A stretch of 62,000 nucleotides of DNA from Membranipora membranacea (lineage: Eukaryota > Bryozoa > Gymnolaemata > Cheilostomatida > Membraniporidae), in contig OU612074.1 in the NCBI GenBank assembly GCA_914767715.1, positions 9,768,062 to 9,830,061 of the forward strand, in the 5' to 3' direction. The position numbers and the translations under genes were made by a program. Position 1 is the first letter of the stretch. The number at the start of each line of letters is the position of its first letter. The notes under the pieces are model-generated. The model was given only the letters and a program-made list of their open reading frames with translations. It had not been told where the DNA came from and made no database searches. Of the stretch, positions 1-13,700 are shown one piece after another.

Positions 1-1257
1 TTTTTCACTTGACAAGCATGAGAACATTTCAATCTCACGTGTAATTATCGACCATATTGATAACTAGTGGTTATTCTTCTAAATTCTTTTATTTTGGTTA
101 AAATTGGAAAAAATGTCCTTAAGGTTTTACTTAACTTACTATGCCATTTACCGCCAGTGAGCATAAACACAGAGTTAATTTCAATCAACAGATAGAATTG
201 TTAAAAAAATAAAATAGCGAATATCCAAAGTCCCTGCTGAAGTCCATGCTACGCATTTTGTGGCGATTTCTACATCTAGGCCACCTCAAGACATCATAAA
301 TAGGACAAAGCTTCTTCAGGGTCTACAATACTAATTTGTTATTCAGCTGATTGCGGCCACATCTGTAAGTTTAAGATGCATTTCTTGCTGTCAAGTACAA
401 TACAGAAGATCGGCCTGCCCCTAAGGAGCAATGCAATGTGGCCTACAATATTCTTGTTGATGATGAAATGCATCCTAGCTACCAGAATGGGTGTGCAGTA
501 GGCTGCCAAAAACTGAAAAGGGCAGTGTGACTTCTTACTTAGCCAATATGCATAAAAGCAATTTATTGGTCTATAGACTTCCGGATCTCAAGTCCAGGCT
601 GAGAAAAATCATATTTATCCCGACCTACATGATGTTGATTTTCCTCACTCTTAAGTCAACATCGGTTACCTGGATGTGACAATCTGATGTGATCGATGAC
701 CACTATTGATAAGGTGACCCGGTGATGTTGTAGCAACAATGGTGTGTAAGTTCGAGATAAGACACACAGTACAGGGGTGTAGTTTAGAAAAATTGTAGGG
801 GTTGCAAAAATCCTTGATGGTGTGAAGTAACATCAGGTTGGTTAATTTCATTATAATCCCAAGCCTCCAATGCCTTTTAATATATAAATAGCAAATGGAA
901 GTCCCGAATAAGCTGATACTGACACAGAATATTCAATTATAGCATTTTAAGGCCACTCTATTGAGCATTCTAGGGGAGTCAGAGCGACCATGCCTCCCCT
1001 AAAACTACGGGCCTGCAGTAGCGTGGTCAGTTGAACATCCGAGGTGAGGTAATCCCCACTATAGTCTTACCATTGTAACCTTGTTATATCTCAACAATGT
1101 TATCACCACACGGTCTCACTTGAAAGTGAACAAATACCCTGCCGATGTTACGTCACAGTGAAAGTGTTCGCATGATTCTCTTCAGTAGTAAATTCGAGCT
1201 TCGATCGTTAGAATTAGCTGATGTTGAGTTTTCTGATAAATGCAATAAACTTGTAAT
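1..1257. other. Upstream flank of the receptor array, no gene seen
   Basis: I find no exon with family resemblance, no RNA gene and no clear repeat here. The short open frames at 491-679 (+) and 666-851 (-) have no recognisable domain and no convincing splice context. The 5' UTR and promoter of gene 1 must lie toward the right end, but I cannot point to a TATA box or an initiator with confidence. Confidence 0.5.
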
Positions 1258-4200
1258 ATGGCAGCGTTATTTAGAGGCTCAGCATTGCTGCCTGGAATTG
1301 TGTGTTTACTGATGATAGTTCGTCATGGTGAGTTTATCTCTTCCTTTCCTCATGATTAATTGGTTTTTTTTGCATACTGCAAAAAAAGCGAGTGGGCATG
1401 GCACACTGCAAAATGTACTTATGTATAATGTTTAACTGAACCCAATGAATAGATCAAGCCTGGGACAAAGAAGTTTAAAAAAAATAAGATTTCAAATTTC
1501 AAATCATTCCTTTATCAAATCCTGGTATTACTGTGTAAAAATTAGGATTTGTGTCGCTTTCTATAACCATATTCATAGACCAGCGCATTATTAATAAGCT
1601 GTGGATAATTAGGAAAAATGACCTATTTATCATTGAGCCATGTGCCACGTTGATTACAAATTATCTCTCTTTGTAGCTTCAGCTGATCAGTACCGTCTAA
1701 CATGTCCTGGCAGCTGGAAGTTAGTTCAGAACAAAACCTGCATAAGGTTTACTGCTCCGTTGAATTGGTATGAGGCGACACAAAAATGCAAAGCTGAAGG
1801 AGGCTCGCTGTTTGATGGCGGAGGAAATGACTACCACTCTATAGCAGCACAAGCTATCTTAAAACAGGGAAGACTAAGAGGTGGCTGGGTGTGGGTGAAT
1901 GCTGCTTACTTGCAGGTAGAAGCTGGAAGAGTCTGGACTTTCAATGATGGTAGGTTTTCAATCTTTCGGCTTACAAATTATTGCATTTTAGATTAAGACA
2001 TTTTGAGAAGAGGGAAAAAGATAATACCATTGCTAAAATGATAGCGATAGAGTATGTTGGAGAAATTGCACTAGGCTACTCAAAGGGAGGCCAGGGCGAT
2101 CTTTTGTGCTAGCATTGACATGATCAATAACTCCCTATGATTCTAAACATTGCATTCTGGGATACCATTTAATTCACTCTATGTATTAATATGTTTATGG
2201 TACCAGCATTGCATTCTCTCCTACTATTCATCAACCCCTATAATTACCATCATGGCAAACACATTTAAGAAATAGGGTATGGCAAAGTCAATCTATAGCT
2301 TTTGATCTATAATATTCATAAATCAGGTTTTATTTTTTGCAAAGGTGTACCAATGACATATTTCTACTGGAGGAGTGGGGAGCCAAGCAATGACAAGAGT
2401 AAAGAGAACTACATCATAACAAGAGACAGAGATGCAGGAAGGTGGAACGACGAAGAGGACACAACTGGCTATACGTTTTTTAAAAAGGAACATGGAGTTG
2501 TTTGTCAAGACAACTCAAAGCGAGGAGGTGAGCAAATGTGAGGTGTTTAGGCATTTTCTTACTTTTATTAAGCCTTAGAATGGATACTTCATTCATAGCA
2601 ATAAAGATTTTTTGTAGTTTGGCCACAATGAAATGCACAGGTGTTTTTGTATCTTGTTGACTTTAAATCGTACAACATTTTTAAAAGGGTGTTTGTCTGG
2701 TGATACTTAATATGATATTAAATATTTTGGGATTACTTAGGAAATAGCCTACAATACCATTTGTTTCAGTTCCAGTCTTCAAGATTGGCTCAAAAAACTA
2801 TACAATCATCACTGGCAGTAACGTACATGCACCCAGTGCTGAAACCCTCTGTAAGATTGGAAGCGGAGGAACACTGGCTAGGATCACTGATCTGAATATA
2901 CAGACTGAGATCTGGAGACAAGCTACGGATAAAGGAATCAGAGAAGACTACTGGATAGCTGGACAGAGAAGGCAATTAAACGGAGTCACTCAGACTGGTA
3001 TCTATTGGTTAAATTCAAGTAAGTTTGAACTTCATTATGCTAAAATTAATATATAACGAATATAGAGAGGATTATTGGACACTAAATATAAAGGCTACCT
3101 CATCTTAACCTAAATAACAGACATCTCATGATCAGTGTTCATCAGTTTACATCTAGTTCTTCGATATGTTGAAAAATCATAACCATCAATGAAAAGAATT
3201 TCTTTTCCTGCGACTTGGACATGATGTTTGTGACTGTTTTGTTCCAGAGAAGTCTATCAGCCCAGCAGGAATATCCGGTTTTGGTGCCGGATTGTCTGTA
3301 GCAGCCAGTGTAGAATCAGCGGAGTCGATCAAGCTAGGAATTTTCGACTCCAGTCAACCTCGGTCAGCAATCTGCACCACTAGTAAGTCAAAAACCTAAA
3401 GTGAGCACTAGCACTAGCACCTGGTAGCTAAAATTATAACATCTTCCCTAGCGGAGGTAATTATTTGCAGGAGGATTTTATACAGGCTTAAAGTAGTGAA
3501 ACTTATAGATAGTTCACATTGCCTCTTACTCTGTATTTTTCACTTACTCCCACCCTAGCTAGTGAAATTTGTTCTAGATGAGATTTAGGCACATCCATAC
3601 TACACTGCTTACTTACACTCAAGCTTATATTTATTCCTCTAGTTCCCTAGGGCATGACTTATGATTGCAGATATCTAACTATATTTATGAATAAAATTTC
3701 TAGGTGTTGTTTTGTATATTCAGATGGCTTGTTTTACATCGAAGTTCAAGTAAAAGACTAATGTAATTTACTTAAAATTTCTGGTTGGATGTTGAAAGTT
3801 GTGTTCCCCTACATAGAGAGAGGACAACCAATACAGAAATTTATCCAATTCAGTTCTTGTAGCACTTTGATGTAAACACACTTCACTTACTATTAAGTAC
3901 CACAGATATGAAGATTGTAACAAATATACAAATATACAAAATGTTGTATCACACATTGTAGAACCAGACAGGATACTTGTGACCACAACTTCTACCACCT
4001 CGACAACTACAACAACTATACCTACCACAACGTCAACAACTACACCCACCACAATGACAAACACTGCGCCAACCACAACATCAACAACAACTTCAACAAC
4101 AACATCAACTGCTGCTGCTACCACAACATCAACAGCAACATCAACAACAGTTACAACTTTATCCGCAAATACAACATCTTCCGTCAGATCAACTACCAGC

Positions 4201-7060
4201 CCCACAGGAGAACCTAGCACAATAGTAGCAATTGCAGGCGTTAATAACAACATATTTGATTCAACAACAGGCATTGCGGTGAACACCACAGCCACTTCAG
4301 ATACAACTGCAAGTTCTTCTCAAACATCATTGTCAAGTTCCCCGACAACAACTCCGCCAGATGCTACAACAATGGTCACAATCCAGCGATCTACAGCTGG
4401 GCGGACAAGTTCAACTAAATCACTAATAAGCACAGTGGGGACAGGATCAACCACCACAGCCTACTCCGTTACCTCTTCAGCATTGCTCCATCCATCAGAA
4501 ATTTCTGCATCCACGCAGGAAGTTTCAACTAGTTTGCAGGAAATTACAGAGGCATTACCAACAACAAAAACATTAGAAACTCAAACAGTGACCGTTGCAA
4601 GCACTAAGTTCACAACTCCTTTTGCCCATGTTGAAAATGGTACCAGTACAGGTGTGCTGATTCCATACAATACTAGCAGCATAGAAACAAACAACAGGAT
4701 AGAAATTCACAATGACACAGAAATTAACAATAACACAGAGATTAATAACAACACAGAAATACACAACAGCACAAAAATAAAAAATGCCGTGACATCAGGG
4801 GCTCATTCGTCAACTACCACTACCAGCCTCTTAACATCAACAAATACAATAAACTGGAAAACATTGCATGACAAAAACACACAGATCAAATTCAATGAAC
4901 TTCACAATACATCTGACCCCTTACACAATGCTACAACAAGTGGTCAGTCTATTGCCATGACGACTAATAGACCCCTTTCAATAACGACAGCATTTCTCAG
5001 TACACTCGGTGGAGGATATAACCAAACAGATCAGCCTGCAGACAACACAACAGCAATCACAACTACAGCATCTTTGTCGACTGACCACATCATTGGAAAT
5101 AACCAAACAGATCCCCCTGCAAATAACGCAACAGCAGTACTCGCAATGACAACTACATCAGTTTTGTCAACCGACTTGATTGGTAGTTACCAAACTGATG
5201 ATGCAAACTCAACCAAGACAACACCAACCAAACAGTCTGAGGTAACAGATGTGCTTAATACCACAACAGCAACATTCATTAACACAACTGAAAATTATAC
5301 AGCTAACAGTTCTCATCCTCATTACAATACGGACCCGGGTTATTCTGTAACTAAAGCATCTCAAAAGGCTGCAGGCAGTAATACAGCTTCTTCTCCAGCC
5401 TCAATAGGTGGCGCACCAAGAAGCACTACAACACACAGCAGCCAATCAACAGCTAGCAGTAAGACTTCCTCTCCAGACAAGAGAACAAGCCGGCCAACTG
5501 ACGCCAAAGCAAGCCTTCAGCCAACAACTACACCTGACATCCCAACATCAAAAGAAAATAGCAATGTGTCAGCGACAACCAGCGGCAGCACTGTATCACA
5601 GACTGCCTTAGTGGTAGTGACATCTTCAACCAGTAAATCTATCGAGACAACTAATAAGCCTGCAAGTGCTAGGTTGACATCTGATCCCTCATTATCCTCA
5701 ACAGTAAAACCTAGCATCCCATCATCGCCTGTCTCGAACACTCTTCACAAGGGCACCAGTACGCTGACAACCTTACAAGCTGGGACACCCACACCTTTAA
5801 TCAGTACTACCCAAAATATCACCAATCTTAATGACAACAGTGGACTGAACATAGGGATCGGCGCCAAAGACAACTCCTCTGGAAACAATCGGGTCCTTGT
5901 TAAGACATCGACCGCAGATGAGGGCAACTCAAACTTCTTATCTGGGATGTTCTCAGCAGAAATGAGAGAAGAATTCGCAAAACCTGGAGGTAGGTGTACC
6001 GGCCATTAAAATACATTAGAAATACTCAGTAGTAAGGCTACATTTCGATTTGATTCGATTTTGAGCACATCACAACATTGTAAGACCTTGAAGGTAAAGG
6101 TGGTTTATTGACAAGCCTTATGAATCTAAATTGGCTTAGATCCTAGGCCTGAGGCTAAAGGAGCTATAATTATTATTGGATAGGTAGGATCATGCAATGA
6201 GCAATCTGAATCCTTCTTTATACCTATGGTTCCCGCCAAATATATCTCAAAGGTTTCAAAGCTGCTTCAGATTTTTATGTAATTCCCTATTTGGATTGAA
6301 AAAGGTCAGCTGTAGATATTTTATCTGTATGTGTCTTCTGTCCCATGATTAATTTCATGAATACAGGAGAGTTGTGAGTTAAAAGACTGTGTGACCATTA
6401 TGTTTCCCATCGAAACACCACCCAATGTGGTTGTTCCCTTAATGCATCAGAGCTAACTGCCAAATAATAGAATCTGGTCATACAATATCATGATTTTGTA
6501 TTCCTCCAGCTATAGCGGGTTTAGTTATTGGTGGTGTAGCTCTTATACTGATAATCATTGGTATGATACTGGCAGTAGTCTACAGAAAGAAACATATGTA
6601 AGTATAACACCTGTAAATGCTCATTATATGAGAACGGGTTTGTTTCATCCGATGGATATTTTGGAAGCCAGATTTTTCTTTGGAGAATATAATACAAGCT
6701 CATTGTCAACATATAAATCCACCTGATTATATCCTCTTCCATTATGATACTTATGAAACCATATTATCCCAATAAAAACGGCCTTAAAATAGCTCTATTT
6801 TAGGAGTTGCGCCCCTCTTTTACACATGACTGATAACTCCTAAATTCATCAGTTCTTACAGATCTAAAGAGCCAAGTATTGTTCAGTCAGATCTTGAGAT
6901 GACAGATTACGACAAAGAGGACAAAAATCCACTGCGGACAGATAATATAATAGCGAAGCTGGCGTCTTATGAGCGGTCACTTCCTAGGGTCAACTCTAAC
7001 TCTGTCTCCACAAATAACAATATAGGATACGAGTTCTACTCTGATAGCAAAATAAACTAA
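1258..7060 (+). CDS. Gene 1: dual C-type-lectin-like, mucin-stalk, single-pass receptor
   Basis: Predicted membrane glycoprotein of 1074 aa. Exons: 1258-1327, 1677-1949, 2345-2527, 2770-3018, 3248-3382, 3962-5989, 6510-6597, 6862-7060; all introns are GT-AG and the frame is continuous. Layout: signal peptide (aa 1-24), C-type-lectin-like domain 1 (aa 25-175, with LTCP, NKTC, QKC, a GEPS loop, WND and VVCQD), domain 2 (aa 176-303, with ETLCK, YWIAG and SAICTT), Thr/Ser-rich stalk (about aa 304-979), transmembrane helix (about aa 982-1007) ending in YRKKH, and a tail carrying DLEMTDYDKED. Domain 1 lacks the two inner cysteines of canonical C-type lectins, and domain 2 lacks WND/EPN-type calcium motifs. 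The family plan supports a cell-surface recognition or adhesion role; the ligand is unknown. This copy has an unbroken stalk and tail and is the reference for genes 2-4. Its stalk is Thr/Ser-rich without the 18-bp repeat of genes 2 and 3. Confidence 0.88.
4690..4790 (+). repeat. Short Asn-rich sequon repeat in the gene 1 stalk
   Basis: Inside the mucin exon, codons repeat with a period of seven residues of the type EINNNT/EIHNST. Each unit supplies an N-x-T/S glycosylation sequon. The stretch stands out from the surrounding Thr-rich sequence by its Asn/Ile/Glu composition and adds clustered N-glycan sites to a stalk that is otherwise expected to be O-glycosylated. Confidence 0.7.
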
Positions 7061-7757
7061 CACGTTAATTTATGTTTAGACAGTAAGACTGCATTGAGGC
7101 TTCGGAATACCATTCCCACAATGCAACATTTTATGTATCAGCATTCCCATAATGCAACTTCAGACATCAGGTCTGATACTTCTTCATTTTTGTTTGTCTG
7201 ATTCTCATTGGAATAGCATTGTGGGATACAGTCAGTCAGCCTCTCACAACCCGACTTTGTGTATTCATTAGGAAGCAAGAACTTTTTCAACTGCATCATT
7301 CGAGCCTGTGGCTGCAAGTTTGGTTTCTATTAACTGACAAACCTACGTAGCTAGTGACTTTTATTATATTTTTCATAACCTCTCCATCATACTATTACAG
7401 TTTACCATGTAAGCTGATATATATTTCTTACAGAGGAACAAATGGTATTTTAATTTTTTAGCATCGGGCTGTGTGACAATGTCTTGCTATCAGTTTTATC
7501 TGAGTAAACAAAACTGATTCTCTCAAGGTGTGAAAATCAGCCTTGATCTTAAATAGCAGATGGGCCATTGAGCCATCATACGAGCTTGTGTAGCCTACAT
7601 GAGTTAGGTATTTATAAATAGATAAGATTAGTTCTGACAATATGGCAGTACAATCTTTTCAAACTGATACTAAGACATCATTATTCAACTTGATATTCAA
7701 AGCTTCGGTCAATGATAACAGCCTAAGCAGCTGTACTAAGACGATACCATCACGGCA
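7061..7757. other. Spacer between gene 1 and gene 2
   Basis: No gene is seen. The first 150 bases are the gene 1 3' UTR. From about 7400 the sequence resembles the region 16290-16500 upstream of gene 3 (shared stretches around 'cttacagagg', 'gtaaacaaaact' and 'gtgaaaatcagc'). This 350-base promoter-proximal segment was therefore duplicated together with the gene. Any shared regulatory sites for genes 2 and 3 would be expected here. Confidence 0.6.
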
Positions 7758-10700
7758 ATGATTTCTCGGAGTCTTATTCTGTTACTTTTTGGATTCTGTA
7801 CGATATTCTTGGCAGCAACAGGTGCAGGTAAGAGTGGCTCAACGTCATAGGTTGATACAAAATATGTAAGCATATGAGATATTGATTAGGCAGAAAAACC
7901 AACTGAATTAGATTTTACAAAAGAGTTTCATATCAAATTGGATGGAGCATTCATGCATTGACTTCACTGCTTTGACTTCACTGCTTTGACTTCACTGCTT
8001 TGACTTCACTGCTTTGACTTCACTGCTTTGCTTCTTGATCAAATCACATTTTAACAAGGTCTATCAGGCGTTAGGTTAAGAGGAAATATCTTGCTTATAT
8101 GAGGGCAAAACATGATACCTTGTCATCTATTTTTTTTAAATTTTGAATCTATAACTTGAATTTCCTCTATCACCGCCAGCTTTGGAGTACAAACTCACAT
8201 GTCCTGATGACTGGGAGCTGGTACACAATAGTACATGTATCAAGTTCACAGAAAAGTTGAAATGGTTTGATGCCAAGATGAAGTGTAAGGAAATCGGAGG
8301 GTCGCTTTTTGATGGTGGCAAAGTGAAGACAACTCAGGTTATCGCTGCTGCCTACTTGAAAGAGAAAGAGAAAAAAACCTCAGAATGGTTTTGGGTGAAT
8401 GCTGCATTCTTGGAAGTAGTTGAAGGCAAAATCTGGGCCTTTAAAGATTGTGAGTACAGTCAAACAACTTTTATGTATATTTGCTTATTATACCTTTAGT
8501 ACTATGATAATTCAATCATCATTATTGTAGATAATATTGATATTGTACATTGTATATCACTAACATAAACTACAAACAGAAATCATAGATACTGGACATA
8601 AGCGCAAGGTTTTCAAGCCTCATCAACCTAGAGTCCTAGACCATGTTTGATACATGTTGCCTGCATTCAGAGTTGCTCCCCTCAACCTGCGATGGACCAG
8701 TGGGGGGGGGGGGGGGAGCAACTAGTATAAAGGGAAATTTGACTTAACCTGTTCTATATTAACCCTACCTTCAAACTGGTTTATATATGAATATATATGG
8801 ATATGTAAGCCAAATCCTCATGCCCCAACATAATCATTCAATTCTCAAAAAGACAAGTTGGGCGCGAATAAAAACTGACCTAAATCTTAAATGCATGTGG
8901 ACTACATATAATACTATATAATTTAATATTGAGTTTGACATGCTATTTCAGATCTTTGAAGTTCTTAAATGCGTGTAATATTTTTTGAGCACTCTCTATT
9001 TTGCAGGCAGCGCTTATGGCTTTTAGTCGCTTATTGTGCACATTTATGTAAGGTACAATATTTTTGTTGGAATCTGCACGAAAAACACTAATGAAAATAA
9101 CTGTTAAACCCTAACCACCCAATTTTGTAAATGAAAGAGAAAGTTAGGAGGCAAGCGGACTAAAATATAATTTATAATAATGTCCTGCTGTCCCAATCTT
9201 ATTGCTTGAGAGGTGTGTCTGCTCATCAGTAGTTAACGCACGGATCATAATCATTTATTGTAGTAACTCCTATGACATACTTCAACTGGAATCAGGATGC
9301 ACCGAACAACAGTGGTGGAAAAGATTATATCATGATTGACGGAGGAAAAGGAAGGAAGTGGAATGATGAACCGAATACAACTAAATCTAATTGGTGGAGC
9401 AGCAAAAGGCAGGCTGGAGTCATATGCCAAGATGTCAAAGTCAAAGTGAAAAGTATTTGTCTAATTTTGTAAATGAGAATATGGTTACATAAGATTGATG
9501 ATACATGATACATGATACATAAGATTGATGATACATGATACATGATGCATGGTACATGATGCGACTCATCTAATTAGCGCACCCTTGTACAATGTAAGGG
9601 TGGGCAAGCTAGGCCATTGATCAGAGAGCTCACCTCCTTCAGCAGAATGGGTAGCGACCAGGATTCGAACCTGCAACTCTCAGATTGAGAAGCTCGAATC
9701 CTAACCACTACGCCACTCTGCCTGACCTATATACTTTATATACTTTTATGGTCAATCTACAGTCATTTCTTTCAAATGTTTTATGCAGTGACATAACAAA
9801 AACTCAAAAAATAAGGAAAAGTGGAGAGACAAAGGAAAAATAATTAGCAAGATTAGAAATGCTTTGATAGCAGTTGTTTCAAAGAATTTATTTTTGTTAT
9901 TTTGGTTTGGTATCTGTATTGGCAAATAGTTAAATGATGTAGTAATTGTTTGTCTTATTTGATCGCAGTGATAATGTAACAGATATTTGTCTCTATTAAA
10001 AGTTTTAGAGCTAAATGAAATAAATCCTTCCATAAAGAAATCCGTTGCAATCGAATGCAAATCTTGTAAGACAAAAATACATGTAAAATTACCAGCAAGG
10101 AGAGCAAGTGACAGTTGAGTTTATGGCCTAGAATTTGTTGAGAGCACTTGACAATTTGGATTCGAGAAATTTGAATTTAAGATAGGATTATTGCAAAAAA
10201 ATATTGATCTGTCAGCATCGAAACCTACTCTATTCCCCTTGATCATTATATGTCTATCAATATCTTGCTTCTTTGTAGAGAAGCAGTTGGCAACTTCTTT
10301 CGAGTTTAGAATGAAAAATTACACAATACTCCGGAAATCAAATTTCCACGCTGAGGAAGCTGAGACGGCTTGTGAGAAAAAGAAAGGAACTTTAGCCAGG
10401 ATAACGGATTTAAACTTACAAAACGAGTTGAAGAAAAGAATCAACAATAAGGGGCTCAAGCAACAAAAATACTGGGTGGCTGGCAAAAGAATTAGTTTGA
10501 CTAATATGAAAACTACTGGAGTTTACTGGCTCAATCCGGTATCAAGTGAGTAACTTCTAAATCAATCTATTTGATTCAAATTGATCTTATGGTTGGATTA
10601 CAATTGGTCAGCCTTTACTGATAAACTATTGCTGCGATATTGGTAAACTAGTAACTGAGCATCTGTCCTCCATACTGTTGGGAAGATGAGTCATGTTGCT

Positions 10701-13700
10701 TGAGATTAAACTAAACTATTCTGAGCCAGTTGATAATTGCTAAGAGCCATTATTTTTGTAACATATGTAGGATATGATAGCCTCATATTTTCTTATGATC
10801 AAACAGAAATAACAAACGTAGTTGTCTCGGGGAGTGGAGCTGGTCTGTCTTTGGCGGCTCATCTTAAGTCAAGCAAGGATGACATCAGCCTTGGTAGATT
10901 TCATTCACACCAGTCAAAGCAGGCAATCTGCGTCAGAGGTGATTCAAGTTTCTTCACCTGTATAGAAGGCAGGTCAGGCCTATCTTATAGACCATGGTTT
11001 AATCATTAATGATTGATATATTAGGACAGTGCATCCCCATACACAACAGAAAAGAACTCCAAATAGTTCAAAGACCCACAGTAAAATGTATAAACATAGT
11101 TTTTAGTAACAAATGCTTATAATTATATATTTATGTTCAATGCTTTGGTACTTTTTATCGCAAGCCTTCTGCAGCTTTTAAATAGACGATACTTACTTCA
11201 TAGTCTTACTTCCGCCTTTTTTCTCATTACAGTTAAATTCTGAATTTTAGAACCATCAAAAGTGCCTGTGCAAACAAAAAGTACCACACCAACCACCCAG
11301 CGTATCACTACAGTGAAAACAAACAAAGAAACATACACCAGCGCCAGTTCAACCTCCAAGGCCACCAAGATCACAACCGCTACTCAAGCCATAACCACCG
11401 CCTCAGTCACAACCACCGCTTCAGTCAAAACCACTGCTCCGGTCACAACAACTACTCCAGTCACAACCACTACTCCAGTCACAACGACTACTTCAGTCAC
11501 AACCACCTCTCCAGCCACAACAACAGCTCCAGTCACAACAACTACTCCAATCACAACAACTACTCCAGTCACAACAACTACTCCAGTCACAACAACAACT
11601 CCAGTCACAACGACTACTTCAGTAACAACCACCTCTCCAGCCACAACGGCAGCTCCAGTCACAACAACTACTCCAGTCACAACAACTACTCCAGTCACAA
11701 CAACTACTCCAGTCACAACAACTACTCCGGTCACAACAACTACTCCAGTCACAACCACCGCTCCAGTCACAATTACTGTTCAGAACACAACCACAGCACA
11801 AGTCACAACCACTTCTCAGGATGCAGCCACTGCTCAGGACCCAACCACTGCACCTATCGCAGTCACTGTTTTGACTACAACAACTTCTCTAGACACAAGC
11901 ACCACTCAGGACACAACCACAGCTCGAGACACAACCACTCCTCTGGATACAACCACTGCTCTGAATACAATCACTACCCCAGACATGACCACCATTCCAG
12001 CAACAACCATTGCTCAAGAGACAACCACTCGACTCAATACAATAACAGCAATGAATACAACCACCGCACCTGTCAAAACCACTGCTGCAGCAACAACCAC
12101 CACTCCAGAGACAACTACTCCACTTTATACAACCACAGCGATGGAGACAACCACCTCACCTGTCGCAACTACTGCTTCGATCACAACTACCTCCTCAACT
12201 ACATCCACCTCCTCAGACACAACCACAGCTGTGGACACAACCACAGCTCAGGGCACATCCACTGCACCTGTCGCAACCACTGCATGTGTTGCAACCAACG
12301 CTACGACAACAACTACCGCTCCAGACACAACCACCGCTCCAGACACAACAACTGCCCTGGACACAGCCACAACTCTTGATACAACCACTATTCCGGTCAC
12401 AACCACAGCTCAAGACTCAACCACTCAACTGGATAGAATCACAGCACTCGATACAACCACCGCACCTGTCCAAACCGCTACTTCCATCACTGCCACTGCT
12501 TCGAGTTCAACCGCAGCTCCAGACACAACTACAGCTAGGGACACAATCACAGCTCAGGACACAACAATCGCACTGGATACAACCACTGCACATGTCGCAA
12601 CCACTGCTTCTGTCGCAACCACCGCATCAACTACAACTGCTGCTCCAGACACAGCCACTACTCTGTACACAACCATCACTCCAGACACAACCACTACACC
12701 GGAAACAACCACCGCATCCGTCGCAACCACTGCTTTGATCACAATCACGGTTTCAACTGCAACTAACATTCTAGACTCAACCTCATCTCTAGACACAACA
12801 ACTACTCCAAAGACAACCACCGCTAAAGAAACAGCCAGGACACAACCAACTCAGGACAATGCTCAGGACACAACCAGTGCATCTGTCTCAACCACTGCTC
12901 TGATCACTACCACCACTCCAGACACAACAACAGCTAGGGGTACAACCACAGCTCAGAACACAACCACCTCTCCAGATACAACCACTGCCCTGACCACGAC
13001 CACCGCACTGGACACAACCACTGCTCCTACTACAAACACCACTCTTGCCCATGCCACCGATCCGGATACAACATCTGCTCCTGTCACAATCACAACTCTG
13101 GACACAAGTACCACACCAAACATTACCATCGCTCTAGATACAACCGCTGCTACAATCACAACCACCGCTCTGATCACTACCATTCCTCCGGCGACAACCA
13201 ATGCTCCGGTGACAACCAATGCTTCAATTATGCCCACCGGTTTGGTTTCAGCCGCCACTGCAATTAACACTTATACTTTGGACACAAGCAACCTAACTAT
13301 TGCCCTTAACATTACCCACACAAGCCCATCACCAAGCTTAAAACTCATAACTTTGACCCCCATAACTGTCAAGACTAAGATTATCAATGGTAGTGTAGAT
13401 AACGCAATAACTGCCACTTTGTCGAACGACAAAGATGACATTACAAATAAGAAAACAAATGATGAGAAAGGAGATACAGATGTCAGCAAAAAATACTCGG
13501 GAGACAAAGAGGATAAGACACAGATTTCAGATAAATTTTCTGGGCTTGTCTCCAGTGAAAAAAGGAAAGAATTCAAAAAGCCGGAAGGTTAGTGTATATT
13601 CATTTAATAGCTTGGTTTTTTTACAAATCTTGAAAAAAGTGTTAGAAAGGGTTTAGTTGTGCGAGGGATGATAAATTTTTATTATAAAATTATATTGGTT

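Noticed and set aside
491-851. Short open frames upstream of gene 1
   Set aside because: No domain, no splice partners and chance-level length.
8637-8745. 9-bp target duplication for the gene 2 intron copy of the MITE
   Set aside because: Flanks CTAGAGTCC and ACCTGTTCT do not match; the copy is too diverged or its ends are misplaced.
9650-9722. Functional tRNA gene on the minus strand
   Set aside because: Boxes A and B are present, but the acceptor stem does not pair and the sequence continues into a SINE-like body.
11384-13270. Long antisense open frames with Val-rich or Cys/Gly-rich translations opposite the stalks of genes 2 and 3
   Set aside because: They are mirror readings of the 18-bp Thr repeats; such arrays are open in several frames by composition and lack splice or start context.
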